Below are positions 34,354 through 44,886 of a DNA stretch of 64,000 nucleotides, in pieces. The notes under the pieces were generated by a model. It had not been told where the DNA came from and searched no databases. It saw only the letters and a list, made by a program, of their open reading frames with translations. The position numbers and the translations under genes were made by a program. Numbering within the stretch: position 1 is the stretch's first letter; the number at the start of each line of letters is the position of its first letter. The stretch lies in NCBI GenBank assembly GCA_903813345.2, contig CAIIXF020000003.1:9628218-9692217 (forward strand). Direction: 5' to 3'. Origin of the DNA: Owenia fusiformis (taxonomy: Eukaryota; Annelida; Polychaeta; Sabellida; Oweniidae).

Positions 34354-34755
34354 TTGACACATTACATCACTGCACTATGTGTCAGACACATTACACTACT
34401 GCACTATGTGTCAGACACATTACTGCATTATGTGTCAGACACATTGCACTACTGCACTATTTGTCAGACACATAACACTACTGCACTATTTGTCAGACAC
34501 ATTACACTACTGCACTATGTGTCAGACACATTACACTACTACACTATGTGTCAGACACATTACATTACTGCACTATGTGTCAGACACATTACACTACAGC
34601 ACTATGTGTCAGACACATTACACTACTGCATTAAGTGTCAGACACATTACACTACTGCACTATGTGTCAGACACATTACACTAATGCACTATGTGTCAGA
34701 CACATTACACTACTGCATTATGTGTCAGACACATTACACTACTGCACTATTTTTC
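34354..34755. repeat. 29-bp minisatellite with a palindromic core, about 14 copies
   Basis: The unit is CACTATGTGTCAGACACATT plus ACACTACTG. Each copy contains the palindrome TGTGTC-A-GACACA. The 29-bp length cycles through all three frames without a plus-strand stop, which makes long artificial ORFs (34354-34791, 34379-34684). There are no spacers, so it is not CRISPR. Confidence 0.95.
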
Positions 34756-34799
34756 ATATATTTACTTCATATTGCACTATTCATGATTTAATGATTCGC

Positions 34800-35916
34800 T
34801 TACAAGCCTATTCGGCATGAGATTATAATTTACAACAATTTTCTTAAAAATAGCTGATATCATAGGTTGAATACGTGTAGCTGTACTTCCTCTTATATGT
34901 TTATTGTGCCAGTTAAAATCCGTGTCACTAAACACCATCTTGATTCACAAGGTTGCAGTGGCTTCAACTTGTGTAACTACATGTAATGACACCTTGGAAG
35001 TCGAAGAGGACTTAGCACAAAAACATAATTGTGTTACAGAGCCCAAAATGTGTCCAGTTAGGATTAGAAGAAAATGTGCTAAATTCAAATCCGTCATTTT
35101 GGTCTATATCTGCAAGGAAGATCGTCAAGACATTAGCTATGGGTCCTATGAAGGGTCCATATGTGCTTTTTAAGATAAACAAAAATCAAAATATTGGAAA
35201 AATCTGTGATAAGACCCCTTCTCCGTGGCCTAATATGTATAAATCTTAACATGACTTTATTTTATGATTTGAATGTGGCCCTTAAAGATCTTCATTTTGA
35301 CTTTCAACGAGCGAATACACAAACACAGTATCTCAGTATACACGTATACACTATACAATGTCTGACTGTCGATGTAGAACTGAGGCCCGGGTAAACTGTC
35401 ATTAATAAAAAACAGACATTTTAACGTATTCCTTGGCTTCAGTTGTGGAACATGCACACGAACGCGAGTGTGTATGAGGATTGTGTATTCTGAGGTTTGG
35501 GCAATTGAACATATGAACGTTTGGTAGTTTCGTAATTTTATCAACATTGATGCGACTGAAAGTCATGTAATTAGCAGATCGGGCGACTTCTGATATCATA
35601 AGAAGGATTTGATTTAACTAGACGGTTTTTATCGTCATCATGGAGTGACCTTTAAATGTTACTAAAATAGACCAGGATGTTCTTAATATTCGGAGTAATA
35701 TTGAAGCAAACATGACTTTATTTTATGATTTGAATGTGGTCCTAAGATCTTCATTTTGACTTTCAAACGCCAAGGTTTGTATAAGATATTACTTGGTCGT
35801 TCTTTCAATGAGTTCTCTATCATCTTCTATCTATAACAGTAGTAATTAGATATAGAGTTTAAAAACGACGGGTCTGGTTTGCTCTCGACATTATAGTGAA
35901 AAACAGAGGTTAAACC
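34800..35916. other. Noncoding, with a 60-bp direct repeat
   Basis: The segment beginning ATGACTTTATTTTATGATTT (35250) recurs at 35710 with two small differences, about 460 bp apart in the same orientation. The short ORFs around 34904-35599 have no recognisable domain. Confidence 0.5.
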
Positions 35917-35918
35917 TA

Positions 35919-38055
35919 ATACTGTATAAGTGGTACATACCTGCCAACCTACCGTATTTTTACGGGAATCTACCGTAAATTTTTCGTTTTTCCGTAAAAA
36001 ATGACAAACTACCGTAAAAAAATACCATTTTTTTCCCCGTAAAAACGCCCGTAAAAAAATCTACCGTATTTTTTTCGTAATCTACCGTAAATTTTCTTTT
36101 TAAAAAACTCGTTTATTCCATGAGAACGGCCGTAAAATCTACCGTAAATTTTTGAAATCTACCGTAAATTTTTGAAAATCTACCGTAAATTTTCGAAAAT
36201 CTACCGTATTTCTGCTAAAATCAACAGTATTTTTGTTCAAACTACCGTAACATTTCCCGTTATTGTTATTGGGAAATGCTGAATAATTGAAGTCTTCCTG
36301 TACTGTCCCTGTAATATTCCTTCACCAACCCGAATATAAATAGGTATCGGTAGGTCTGTGGTTATAAGGTTATTGCGCATTTATCTAAGTAAGCTTGCGT
36401 GTAATCAGTCCAAACACCAACTACCACCTAGCTAGAAAGAATTCTTTCTGCCATGATTTTTGTAGTTAACCAAACCCTTTTGTACACAGATCTTTATTCC
36501 GAATGCAACAAAAATATGATTTTAGTTGCGCTTCATCTAAATGAATGAGTGGAAATGCGTATGCATATTTAGCGTATGAAATATGCGTAGTTTTTTTTAT
36601 TTGTTATGATCAGTAATGAACGCCACATATACATTATACATAGTTTAATCAATTTGTTTACAGAACGATAAAATGTTGTATTTTTCATCAGAACACATTA
36701 TCAGTAACAAATACATAATTAAAAAATAAAGCATTGAGTTCTGGTTTATTATAAAAGTATTGTGATATCCGAATCTGAACGATGTCTCAGGGGAAAGGTT
36801 TCAGCAAATGCTCATAAAAGATTATTTTTGAAAGACTTTGATCTGTACTTATTTTCTATTTGTGCCAGACAAACACATTGATATCATTAGAGACTTGCGA
36901 GTGAACAAATCAATATTTAATACCATATGATTCCAATGTTATATGAACATTATGTCTGTCATTTCAATTCGTTTAAGTGATAGATCATCTAAGATGGTGA
37001 GTAAAAACGTGTAAAATCCATATTTTGTAATTCAGGTGGTAGTTCTGCTTTACAAACTGCAATTATCAAAAGCACTCTTGCAGTAAAATATGTATTCACA
37101 ATAACAACAACAATATGACCACGTAAACATTGTATTAATATAGAAAACCGCATTGTATAAAGGTTTAACTAGCGCATTTTTCAAAATCTACCGAAAAATA
37201 CCGCATTTTGGCAAATCTTCCGCAAAAGAACCAGTTTTTCAAAATATTACCGTAAAAACTACTGCAATTTTCAAAATCTACCGTAAAACTACCGCATTTT
37301 TTCAAAATCTTCCGCAAAGGTACCGGTTTTTCAAAAAATTACCATTAAAACTACCACAATTTTCAAAATCTACCTTAAAACTACCGCATTTTTTCAAAAT
37401 TTTACGCAAAACTACCGGTTTTTCAAAAAACTACCGCATTTTTCAAAATCTACCGTAAAACTACCGCATTTTTTCAGAATCTTTCGCAAAACTACCGGTT
37501 TTTCATAAAACTACCGTAAAAACTACCGAATTTTTAAAAATCTACCGTAAAACTACCGCATTTTTCTAAATCTTCCGCAAAACTACCGCTTTTTTCAAAC
37601 TTCTACCGCAAAATTACACTTTTTTCAAAAATCTCCCCCAAACCTCTGAAAATCTTAAAAATCTACCGCAAAAACTACCGTATTTTTTAAATCTACCGCA
37701 AAAACTACCGTATTTTGAATAAATCTACCGCAAAAACTACCGCAATTTTGTTGAAAAATACCGCAAAAACTACTGTATTTTGAAAAAATCTACCGCAAAA
37801 ATACAGCAATTTAAAAAAAATCTACCGCAAAATTTTGGTCTTAGGTTGGCAGGTATGTGGTATTTAATCCGAGTGGTTAATTTGCCGAATGGTCAAATAT
37901 TTCAATTTCTTGTTTTTAATTTTCCTAATGACAAGAAACTTCCCATTGGATAAAATTATGAGGACAAAATATCCGACATTTAATTTTCCGAGCCTGTTAA
38001 AAATTAGGCAATAGGCAAATTAAATGATTAGGCAAAATTACCACTTAAACAGTAT
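35919..38055. mobile_element. MITE copy A (about 210 bp), interrupted by a 1.9-kb insertion
   Basis: The left end TACTGTATAAGTGGTA is at 35920-35935. The rest continues from 37858 (TGGTATTTAATCCGAGTGG) to the right end TACCACTTAAACAGTA near 38054. Once the insertion is removed, it matches copy B at 38911-39118 in reverse orientation along its whole length. Confidence 0.8.
35936..37857. mobile_element. 1922-bp element with 16-bp TIRs and internal TACCG arrays, 5-bp target duplication
   Basis: The ends CATACCTGCCAACCTA and TAGGTTGGCAGGTATG are perfect complements. TGGTA flanks both sides (35931-35935 and 37858-37862), and the undisturbed sibling MITE shows the empty site, so the duplication is directly demonstrated. 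Inside are two directly oriented degenerate arrays of CTACCGTAAA / CTACCGCAAAAA words (35948-36250 and 37180-37835) around an AT-rich 900-bp centre without ORFs. I cannot assign the superfamily. Confidence 0.9.
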
Positions 38056-38074
38056 GTACAACGTTTTTTCATAA

Positions 38075-38466
38075 CACTAATGGATGAGGGGGGGGTCAAA
38101 AGTTGAAGAGGTACAGTAAAGAGTAAGATACCATATTGTATGTCATTTAAACTCTCGAAGGAGGTGTATTGAAATCTCAAAAAAAGTAGGTCAAATTGGG
38201 TCACAAGTAGGTCAAAGTAGCATAGGGATGAGCTTTTTCGCGTATCTTTTTGAATTTTTCAGTAAAAAATATAATGTTTAGCCAGAAAAGGGTACTTAAC
38301 GTATTTGATGTATATAGTATCTACCTTTTTAGGCCAAAAAGCCGTTGGTAAATACCTTTCCTAGATCCAGAGATAGGTAATTTTGTCGAAAATTTGACGA
38401 AATGAAATATCGAAAAATGGTGGATGACCCCCAGTCATCTGACCCCCCCCCTCCGTTCATTAGTGT
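38075..38466. mobile_element. MITE, about 390 bp, ends CACTAATG...GGGGGGG / CCCCCCC...CATTAGTG
   Basis: The terminal inverted repeats of about 23 bp include a G-run on the left and a C-run on the right. It lies between the two inverted MITE copies. No ORF was found. Confidence 0.65.
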
Positions 38467-38910
38467 AATGAAAACTACGTTGTACACATTAAAGCATAGT
38501 CTATAAACACAAATCAGGTCACTTTCAACATTGCTGGTAACAGTCTGTGAGAAAAATAAGGTACACTGTTCCTAAAAAATGTATTAGATATGTCAGATCA
38601 GAATTAATCTTCAAGTTTTGGAGGAAGACAATATTTAATTCTGGCCGATCCAGAAGTTCTGATAAAAATGCTGTAGGCCTATCTTTTTTTAAATAAAGAA
38701 AATTGGGTTGTTTTTGTTTATATCACTACCCAATGAGGTGTGTATTAATGATTAACTTTCCTGTTATCTCAAAATCTGCTTGGAAACTTAACTATACTAT
38801 TGGATTACTATGGGAAATTCCTCTAAGAGAAAATTCTTGGGATTAAGGAAGGGGTATACCATTTACACAATTTAAGAAATTATTGGCATGCATGAAACCT
38901 ATTGATTGAT

Positions 38911-39118
38911 ACAGTACAAGTGGTGATTTTGCCCAATCATTTAATTTGCCTATTGCCTAATTTTTAACAGGTTCGGAAAATTAAATGTCGGATATTTTGT
39001 ACTCATAATGTTATCCAATGGGAAGTTTCTTGTCATTAGGAAAATTAAACTCAAGAAATTGAAATATTTGACCATTCGGCAAATTAACCACTCGGATTAA
39101 ATACCACTTATACAGTAT
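38911..39118. mobile_element. MITE copy B, inverted relative to copy A
   Basis: The ends TACAGTACAAGTGGTGATTT and TACCACTTATACAGTA show imperfect inverted repeats. The body (GGCAAATTAAATGATT complement, TTTTTAACAGGTTCGG, CATTCGGCAAATTAACCACT) is the reverse complement of copy A. It lies only about 150 bp before the ankyrin gene. Confidence 0.8.
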
Positions 39119-39265
39119 TATTCAAAAGCGATCGTAAAAATGATTCCCAGCAATACCTGGGTGTTAATCCATAGATAGTCCTTGAAAGTGAGAAATATTT
39201 TTTAGAATTATATGGTGCAATCTTATAGTTAATAAAATGTTTTAAAGTGTATTGGTGTTTTTTAG

Positions 39266-39527
39266 ATGAAAAACACAAGCGAAATGCATGAAAAAGCTCC
39301 CCAGATTCATTCTACAAACAACTCGCTGTCCGTTACTACTGCTGCTGCCGCCGCCACAGCCGCCGCCGCTGCTGCTGCTACTATAAATACTTTCAGAATA
39401 GGGGTGGAGAGTGATAAATTACAACTATTCATTGAATATGGTGCAGAAATAAATGCTAAACATTAATGGACAAACTGCATTTTTGCTTCCGTAAAGTGGG
39501 AAACAACAATTCGTAGTCAAAGGTGAA
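39266..39527 (+). pseudogene. Damaged N-terminal part of the ankyrin gene
   Basis: After an acceptor-like TTTTTTAG (up to 39265) an ATG opens a 66-residue frame: a Ser/Thr/Asn-rich leader, a poly-Ala tract encoded by mixed GCN codons, then DKLQLFIEYGAEINAK, which is the second helix and loop of an ankyrin repeat. It stops at TAA after AAACAT. One frame over, the sequence continues INGQTAFLL, the expected start of the next repeat, and that frame is the one of the large ORF at 39528, but with a TAA at 39492. A one-base deletion plus one stop therefore separate this leader from the main ORF, or GTAAAG at 39491 is used as a donor. It may be a real lesion, an assembly error or an alternative exon. 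Confidence 0.5.
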
Positions 39528-42500
39528 ATGGCTGCATTGCGTCCTCAAGGTTTGATTAATTCTGTTGAGTATGTTGCTGATGCAGGAACTGCAGATAGAG
39601 ATGAGACGATTGCATTGATATCAGCAATTGAACGAGATTCAAGTGAGTGTGTGGAAAAGTTGATGGCTGGCGAAGCTGATGTAAATATTGCAGACAGAGA
39701 TCGAAATACTGCATTGATATTAGCAATTGAGCGAGATTCAAGTGAGTGTGTGGAAATGTTGATTGCCAATGGGGCAGATGTAAATGCAGTTGACAAAGAT
39801 GGAAATACTGCATTAATGAAAGCAATTTCATCAAATTCCACCAAATGTGTGAAAATGTTGATTACTGGTGGGGCAGATATGAATTGTGTAGATTATTATG
39901 GACGGACTGCATTAATGTATGCGATTGGAACGAACTATTCTGAATTTGTGGAAATATTAATTGCTAGTGGGGCTGATGTGAATATTGCAGACAAAGATGG
40001 AGAATCTGGATTAATGAAAGCAATTACGTCGAATTCCCTTAAATCTATGGAAATGTTGATTACTGGCGGGGCAGATATGAATCATGTAGATATATATGGA
40101 TGGACTGCATTAATGTATGCGATTGGAAAGTCTGCATGTGTGGAGAAGATAATTGCCAGCGGGGCTGATGTGAATATTGCAGACAAAGTTGGAAATACTG
40201 CATTAATATATGCTGTTAAAAGAAAGAAATCTGCATGTGTGGAAAAGTTAATTGCAAGTGGAGCTGATTTAAACATTGAAGACAAAGATGGAAATACTGC
40301 ATTGATATTTGCAATTAAGCGAGATTCAAATGAGTGTGTGGAAATGTTGATTGCTGGCGGGGCTGATGTAAATATAGCAGACAAAGATGGAAAGACTGCA
40401 TTGATATTTGCAACTAAGCGAGATTCAAGTGAGTGTGTGGAAATATTGATTGCTGGCGGAGCTGATGTAAATATAGCAGACAAAGATGGGAAGACTGCAT
40501 TGATATTTGCAATTAAGCGAGATTCAAGTGAATGTGCGGAAATGTTGATTGCTGGCGGAGCTGATGTAGATATTGAGGACAAAGATTGGAAGACTGCATT
40601 GATATTTGCAATTGAGCGAGATTCAAGTGAGTGTGTGGAAATGTTGATTGCCAATGGGGCAGATGTAAATGCAGCTGACAAAGATGGGAAGACTGCATTA
40701 CTATTTGCAATTCAGAATGATTCAAGTAAGTGTATGGAAATGTTGATTGCTGGCGGAGCTGCTGTAAATATTGAAGACAGAGATGGGAAGACTGCATTGA
40801 TATTAGCAATTGAGCGGGATTCAACTGAGTGTGTGGAAATGTTGATGGCTGGCAGAGCTGCTGTAAATATTAAAGACATAGATGGGAAGACTGCATTGAT
40901 ATATGCAATTGAGCGAGATTCAACTGAGTGTGTGGAAATGTTGATGGCTTTCGGAGCTGCTGTAAATATTAAAGACATAGATGGGAAGACTGCATTGATA
41001 TTAGCAATTGAGCGAGATTCAAGTGAGTGTGTGAAAATGTTGATGGCTGGCGGAGCTGCTGTAAATATTAAAGACATAGATCGAAATACTGCATTGATAT
41101 TAGCAATTGAGCGAGATTCAAGTGAGTGTGTGAAAATGTTGATTGCAAGTGGAGCTGATGTAAATATTGCGGACAAAGATGGAAATACTGCATTGATATT
41201 TGCAATTAAGCGAGATTCAAATGAGTGTGCGGAAATGTTGATTGGAAATGGGGCAGATGTAAATGCAGCTGACAAAGAGGAAAAAACTGCGTTAATACAT
41301 GCCGTTAAAAGGAAGAAAACAGGACTATTGAAGAAGTTACTTGCCAATGGAGCAAATGTAAATATTGCAGACAAAGATGGAAAGACTGCGTTAATACATG
41401 GAGTATATTTGGAGCCTACTGAATGTTTCGACAAGTTGATTGCCAGTGGAGCAGATGTAAATACAGCAGACAAATATGGAGAAAGTGCATTAAAGTATGC
41501 ACTTGGAGAGAAATCCGCTGAATGTGTGGAATTATTGATTGCCTGTGGGGCAGATGTAAATACTGCGGACAATAATGGTAGGAATGTGTTGATATATGCA
41601 GCTGTGTGGAACAAATCTGCATGTGTGAAGACGTTAATTGCTAGTGGAGCTGATGTAAATATTGCAGACAAATATGGGAAGACTGCATTGATGTTTGCAA
41701 TTGAGCATAACTCAATTGAATGTGTGGAAATTTTGATTGCCAGTGAGGCAGACGTAAATACAGTAGACAAAGATGGGGAAACTACATTAATGAAAGCAAT
41801 TTTGTCGAATTCCATTAAATGTGTGAAAATGTTAATTGCTGGTGGAGCAGATGTGAATAATGTAGATCAAAATGGATTGACTGCATTAATGTATGCAACC
41901 CAAAGAGATTGGTTATCTGCTAAGTTTGTGGAATTGATGATAGCTTGTGTAGCTGATGTAAATATAGCAGACAAACATGGAAAGACTGCATTGATGTTTG
42001 CAAGTGAGCATGAATCAAGTGAATATGTGGAAATGTTGATTGCCAATGGGGCAGATGTAAATGCAGCTGACAAAGATGGGAAGACTGCATTATTATTTGC
42101 AATTGAAAATGATTCAAGTGAGTGTGTGGAAATGTTGATTGCATGTGGAACAGATGTAAATATTGCAAACAAAGATGGAATGACTGCGTTAATATATGCA
42201 ATTCGTAGATGTAGAGGATATAAGAAATCCAATAAGTGTGTGGAAATGTTGATTACAAGTGGAACAGATGTAAATATTGCAGACAACGAGGGAAGGACTG
42301 CGTTAATATATGCACTTGGCTTTCATTCAACTGATTGTATGGAAAAGTTGATTGACAGTGGCGCAGATGTAAATATTAAAGACAAGGAAGGAATGACTGC
42401 ATTGATGTACGCAACTGCGCATTTTTCAAGTGAGTTTTTGAAAATGTTGATCGCGAATGGAGCAGATGTAAATATTGCAGACAAAGATGGAAATACTGCG

Positions 42501-43649
42501 TTAATCTATGCAGTTTTATTTCATTCAAGTGAGCTTGTGGCCGAAATGATGATTGCACTTGGGGTAGATGTAAATATTGCAAACAAAGATGTGAAGACTT
42601 CATTAATGTATGCACTTGATAGGGAATCCACCAAGTATGTGGAAATGATGATTGCCAGTGGAGCTGATGTAAATATTGCAAGCAAAGATGGAAAGACTGC
42701 ATTACTAATTGCAATTGAGAATGATTCAAGTGAGTGTGTGGAAATGTTGATGGCTGGCGGAGCTGATGTAAATACTGCAGACAATAATGGGAAGACTGCA
42801 TTGATGTTTTCAATTGAGCTAAATTCATATGAGTGCCTGGAAATGTTGATTGCTGTTGGGGCAGATGTGAATAATGTAGATCAAAATGGAAGGACTGCTT
42901 TACTGTATGCAACTGATAAAGATTTGATATCTGCTCACTGTGTAGAAATGTTGATTGCTAGTGGCGCAGGTGTAAATACTGCAGACAAAGATGGGAAGAC
43001 TGCATTGATGTTTGCAACAGAAAATGATTCAATTCAGTGTGTGAAAATTTTGACTGCCAGTTTGGCAGATGTTGATAGTGCAGATAAATATGGATGGACT
43101 GCATTGATATATGCAATTTGGATGGAATTTACTGAGTGTGTTGGAATACTGATTGGCAATGGGGCAGATGTAAATACAGCAGTCGAAAGTGGGAAGACTG
43201 CATTAATGTTTGCTATTGAGTTTGGTTCAAGTGATTGTATGGAAATGTTGATTGCCTTTGGGGCAGATGTTAATATGACAAACCTGCGTTTGGTTTATTC
43301 TAGGTGTCAAAATTCAATGATACTATTTTTAATTGCTATTTCATTCGGTATAGAAGACCCTGGCCACCAGTGTCTAAATGCAATGTATGAAGCATATGGT
43401 TTTCCCGCTCAGACACAATTGAGATTGATCAACATTATTCAAAGAAGGAAACTGAGTCTGAAATGTCAAGCTAGAATGTGTATGTTTAAAACAATGGGAA
43501 TGGATTGTGATAAATACGTCAAGACCATTGACAGTTTGATATTAAGAGGAAACTTGCCTCCAAGGTTGAAAGATTTTATGATGTTTAACAATGAAGTGTC
43601 TGAGATGTTTTTAACCCTTAAATTGTTACTTGTTGTTTTCACCCTCTAA
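39528..43649 (+). CDS. Giant intronless ankyrin-repeat protein with SOCS-box-like C terminus
   Basis: 1373 residues in one exon from an ATG (MAALRPQG). By eye 37 consecutive 33-residue ankyrin repeats of the form GKTALIFAIERDSSECVEML, followed by IAGGADVNIADKD, run from about residue 30 to 1260. Some are lengthened by 1-5 residues in the helix loop, and one is shortened. A degenerate segment follows, then residues about 1310-1353 (SLKCQARMCMFKTMG ... NLPPRLKDFMMF) resemble a SOCS box: BC-box-like start, hydrophobic middle and an LPxxLKxFL-type end, though the usual BC-box Cys position is Ala. Ankyrin-SOCS proteins are substrate receptors of Cullin-5 ubiquitin ligases, so a role as a binding scaffold in protein turnover is an inference. 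Repeats 8-17 are nearly identical at DNA level, pointing to recent 99-bp amplification. A damaged leader lies upstream. Confidence 0.85.
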   Translation: MAALRPQGLINSVEYVADAGTADRDETIALISAIERDSSECVEKLMAGEADVNIADRDRNTALILAIERDSSECVEMLIANGADVNAVDKDGNTALMKAISSNSTKCVKMLITGGADMNCVDYYGRTALMYAIGTNYSEFVEILIASGADVNIADKDGESGLMKAITSNSLKSMEMLITGGADMNHVDIYGWTALMYAIGKSACVEKIIASGADVNIADKVGNTALIYAVKRKKSACVEKLIASGADLNIEDKDGNTALIFAIKRDSNECVEMLIAGGADVNIADKDGKTALIFATKRDSSECVEILIAGGADVNIADKDGKTALIFAIKRDSSECAEMLIAGGADVDIEDKDWKTALIFAIERDSSECVEMLIANGADVNAADKDGKTALLFAIQNDSSKCMEMLIAGGAAVNIEDRDGKTALILAIERDSTECVEMLMAGRAAVNIKDIDGKTALIYAIERDSTECVEMLMAFGAAVNIKDIDGKTALILAIERDSSECVKMLMAGGAAVNIKDIDRNTALILAIERDSSECVKMLIASGADVNIADKDGNTALIFAIKRDSNECAEMLIGNGADVNAADKEEKTALIHAVKRKKTGLLKKLLANGANVNIADKDGKTALIHGVYLEPTECFDKLIASGADVNTADKYGESALKYALGEKSAECVELLIACGADVNTADNNGRNVLIYAAVWNKSACVKTLIASGADVNIADKYGKTALMFAIEHNSIECVEILIASEADVNTVDKDGETTLMKAILSNSIKCVKMLIAGGADVNNVDQNGLTALMYATQRDWLSAKFVELMIACVADVNIADKHGKTALMFASEHESSEYVEMLIANGADVNAADKDGKTALLFAIENDSSECVEMLIACGTDVNIANKDGMTALIYAIRRCRGYKKSNKCVEMLITSGTDVNIADNEGRTALIYALGFHSTDCMEKLIDSGADVNIKDKEGMTALMYATAHFSSEFLKMLIANGADVNIADKDGNTALIYAVLFHSSELVAEMMIALGVDVNIANKDVKTSLMYALDRESTKYVEMMIASGADVNIASKDGKTALLIAIENDSSECVEMLMAGGADVNTADNNGKTALMFSIELNSYECLEMLIAVGADVNNVDQNGRTALLYATDKDLISAHCVEMLIASGAGVNTADKDGKTALMFATENDSIQCVKILTASLADVDSADKYGWTALIYAIWMEFTECVGILIGNGADVNTAVESGKTALMFAIEFGSSDCMEMLIAFGADVNMTNLRLVYSRCQNSMILFLIAISFGIEDPGHQCLNAMYEAYGFPAQTQLRLINIIQRRKLSLKCQARMCMFKTMGMDCDKYVKTIDSLILRGNLPPRLKDFMMFNNEVSEMFLTLKLLLVVFTL

Positions 43650-44886
43650 AGGTTTTTTGGGGCCCAAGATATATTTTGCAATTACTTTGCAACCAGAGAC
43701 GCTTTTTTCATTCTGACCTTCAGTTTTACATAGGTTAATCTATTACCTTTCACAATATGTATGCATTATTTATCATGAATGCATGGAGATATGTGTAAAC
43801 TGGTAAACCTAATCATAAGGGGTCGGGTGTTTTAGCATCTTGTAACATTTCGTAGCATTTATATATAACATTGTATTAATTGAATATGTTTCAGTGATAG
43901 TGATGTTCTTTGGCCTCAGGTAGCACAAAAAGTCATAATGCGATTTATATCTGGTTTGTTTTATCTGAAAGGAATTGAATTAATTGATAATTAGATGGAA
44001 TTTCATGTTCTGATAGAATGATTATTTCTGATATAATTATTGCAAAGAATGAGCCCTGGTGACCCCAAAAACCATTTAAGGGTTAATTAAATAATTTAAT
44101 ACGTTGCACACTTGATGAAACATTTTCGAACAATGAATAACAGAACTACAGTAATTTATAGCTACAAAGCCATGGCAGGGCCATCAATGTTATTTAAAAA
44201 TGTATATCTTACGATTGGCCTCCTAGGCCTTGGCCCCCGGGGAGAGGGGGTCAAGGAGGGGATACCCCTCTGTTTTTGTTAATACTTTATGCACGTTTTT
44301 ATGCGCCCTCGTTATTTTTCTAGCTTGAGCCACAGATAAGTAACACAATTTGCCATAAAAGCAACATGATTGGGGATTTATAATTTTCAATAATGATTTT
44401 AGCAGAAAACATTTTTTGTGAATTATGTTTTTTAGAGGTAAAAAAGTTTATCCTTCTCTTCAGGATTTTGCGAGAAAAACGTTTTTTTAAAAAACCCGAC
44501 ACTCAGAGTTAAGGAATATGTTATACGCCCTCTTCAATTTTATGTCCATATATACATGTACTTGTTTTGTAAGGGTGCTAAACTGCTAAAAGAGGTGCTT
44601 ACTGACACTTGTCCCTTTAGTCAGTTTAGAATATACTGTTTAACTATACCCTTTGCATTCGTTTGACTTCACTTCTTAAAAGAGAGGTTCGTCTTGTAGT
44701 TTAACTAGACTTTGCACGCAGCCCGGCACGCAGGGTAGTTTAACTATGTAGTACGATTTCAAATTGGAGGAACAGACATGAATTAATTGTTAAAAATATG
44801 AATGGAATTAACACAAACTACTAAAGGGAATAAATGACTGACAAGAATATAATGATAAAAAGTAAATTAACAGAGTGAGGCATGTA
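43650..44886. other. 3' flank of the ankyrin gene, nothing recognised
   Basis: There are no exons. A GC-rich palindromic patch with CCTAGGCCTTGG and CCCCGGGG words lies near 44220-44250. Confidence 0.4.

Noticed and set aside
34354-34791. 145-residue ORF and its shifted companions
   Set aside because: Product of a stop-free 29-bp minisatellite read in all three frames.
40712-41815. Long antisense ORFs within the ankyrin gene (up to 367 residues), including 40082-40681 and 41867-42286
   Set aside because: They mirror the ankyrin repeat periodicity in another frame, have the composition expected of a reverse-translated repeat, and show no domain of their own.
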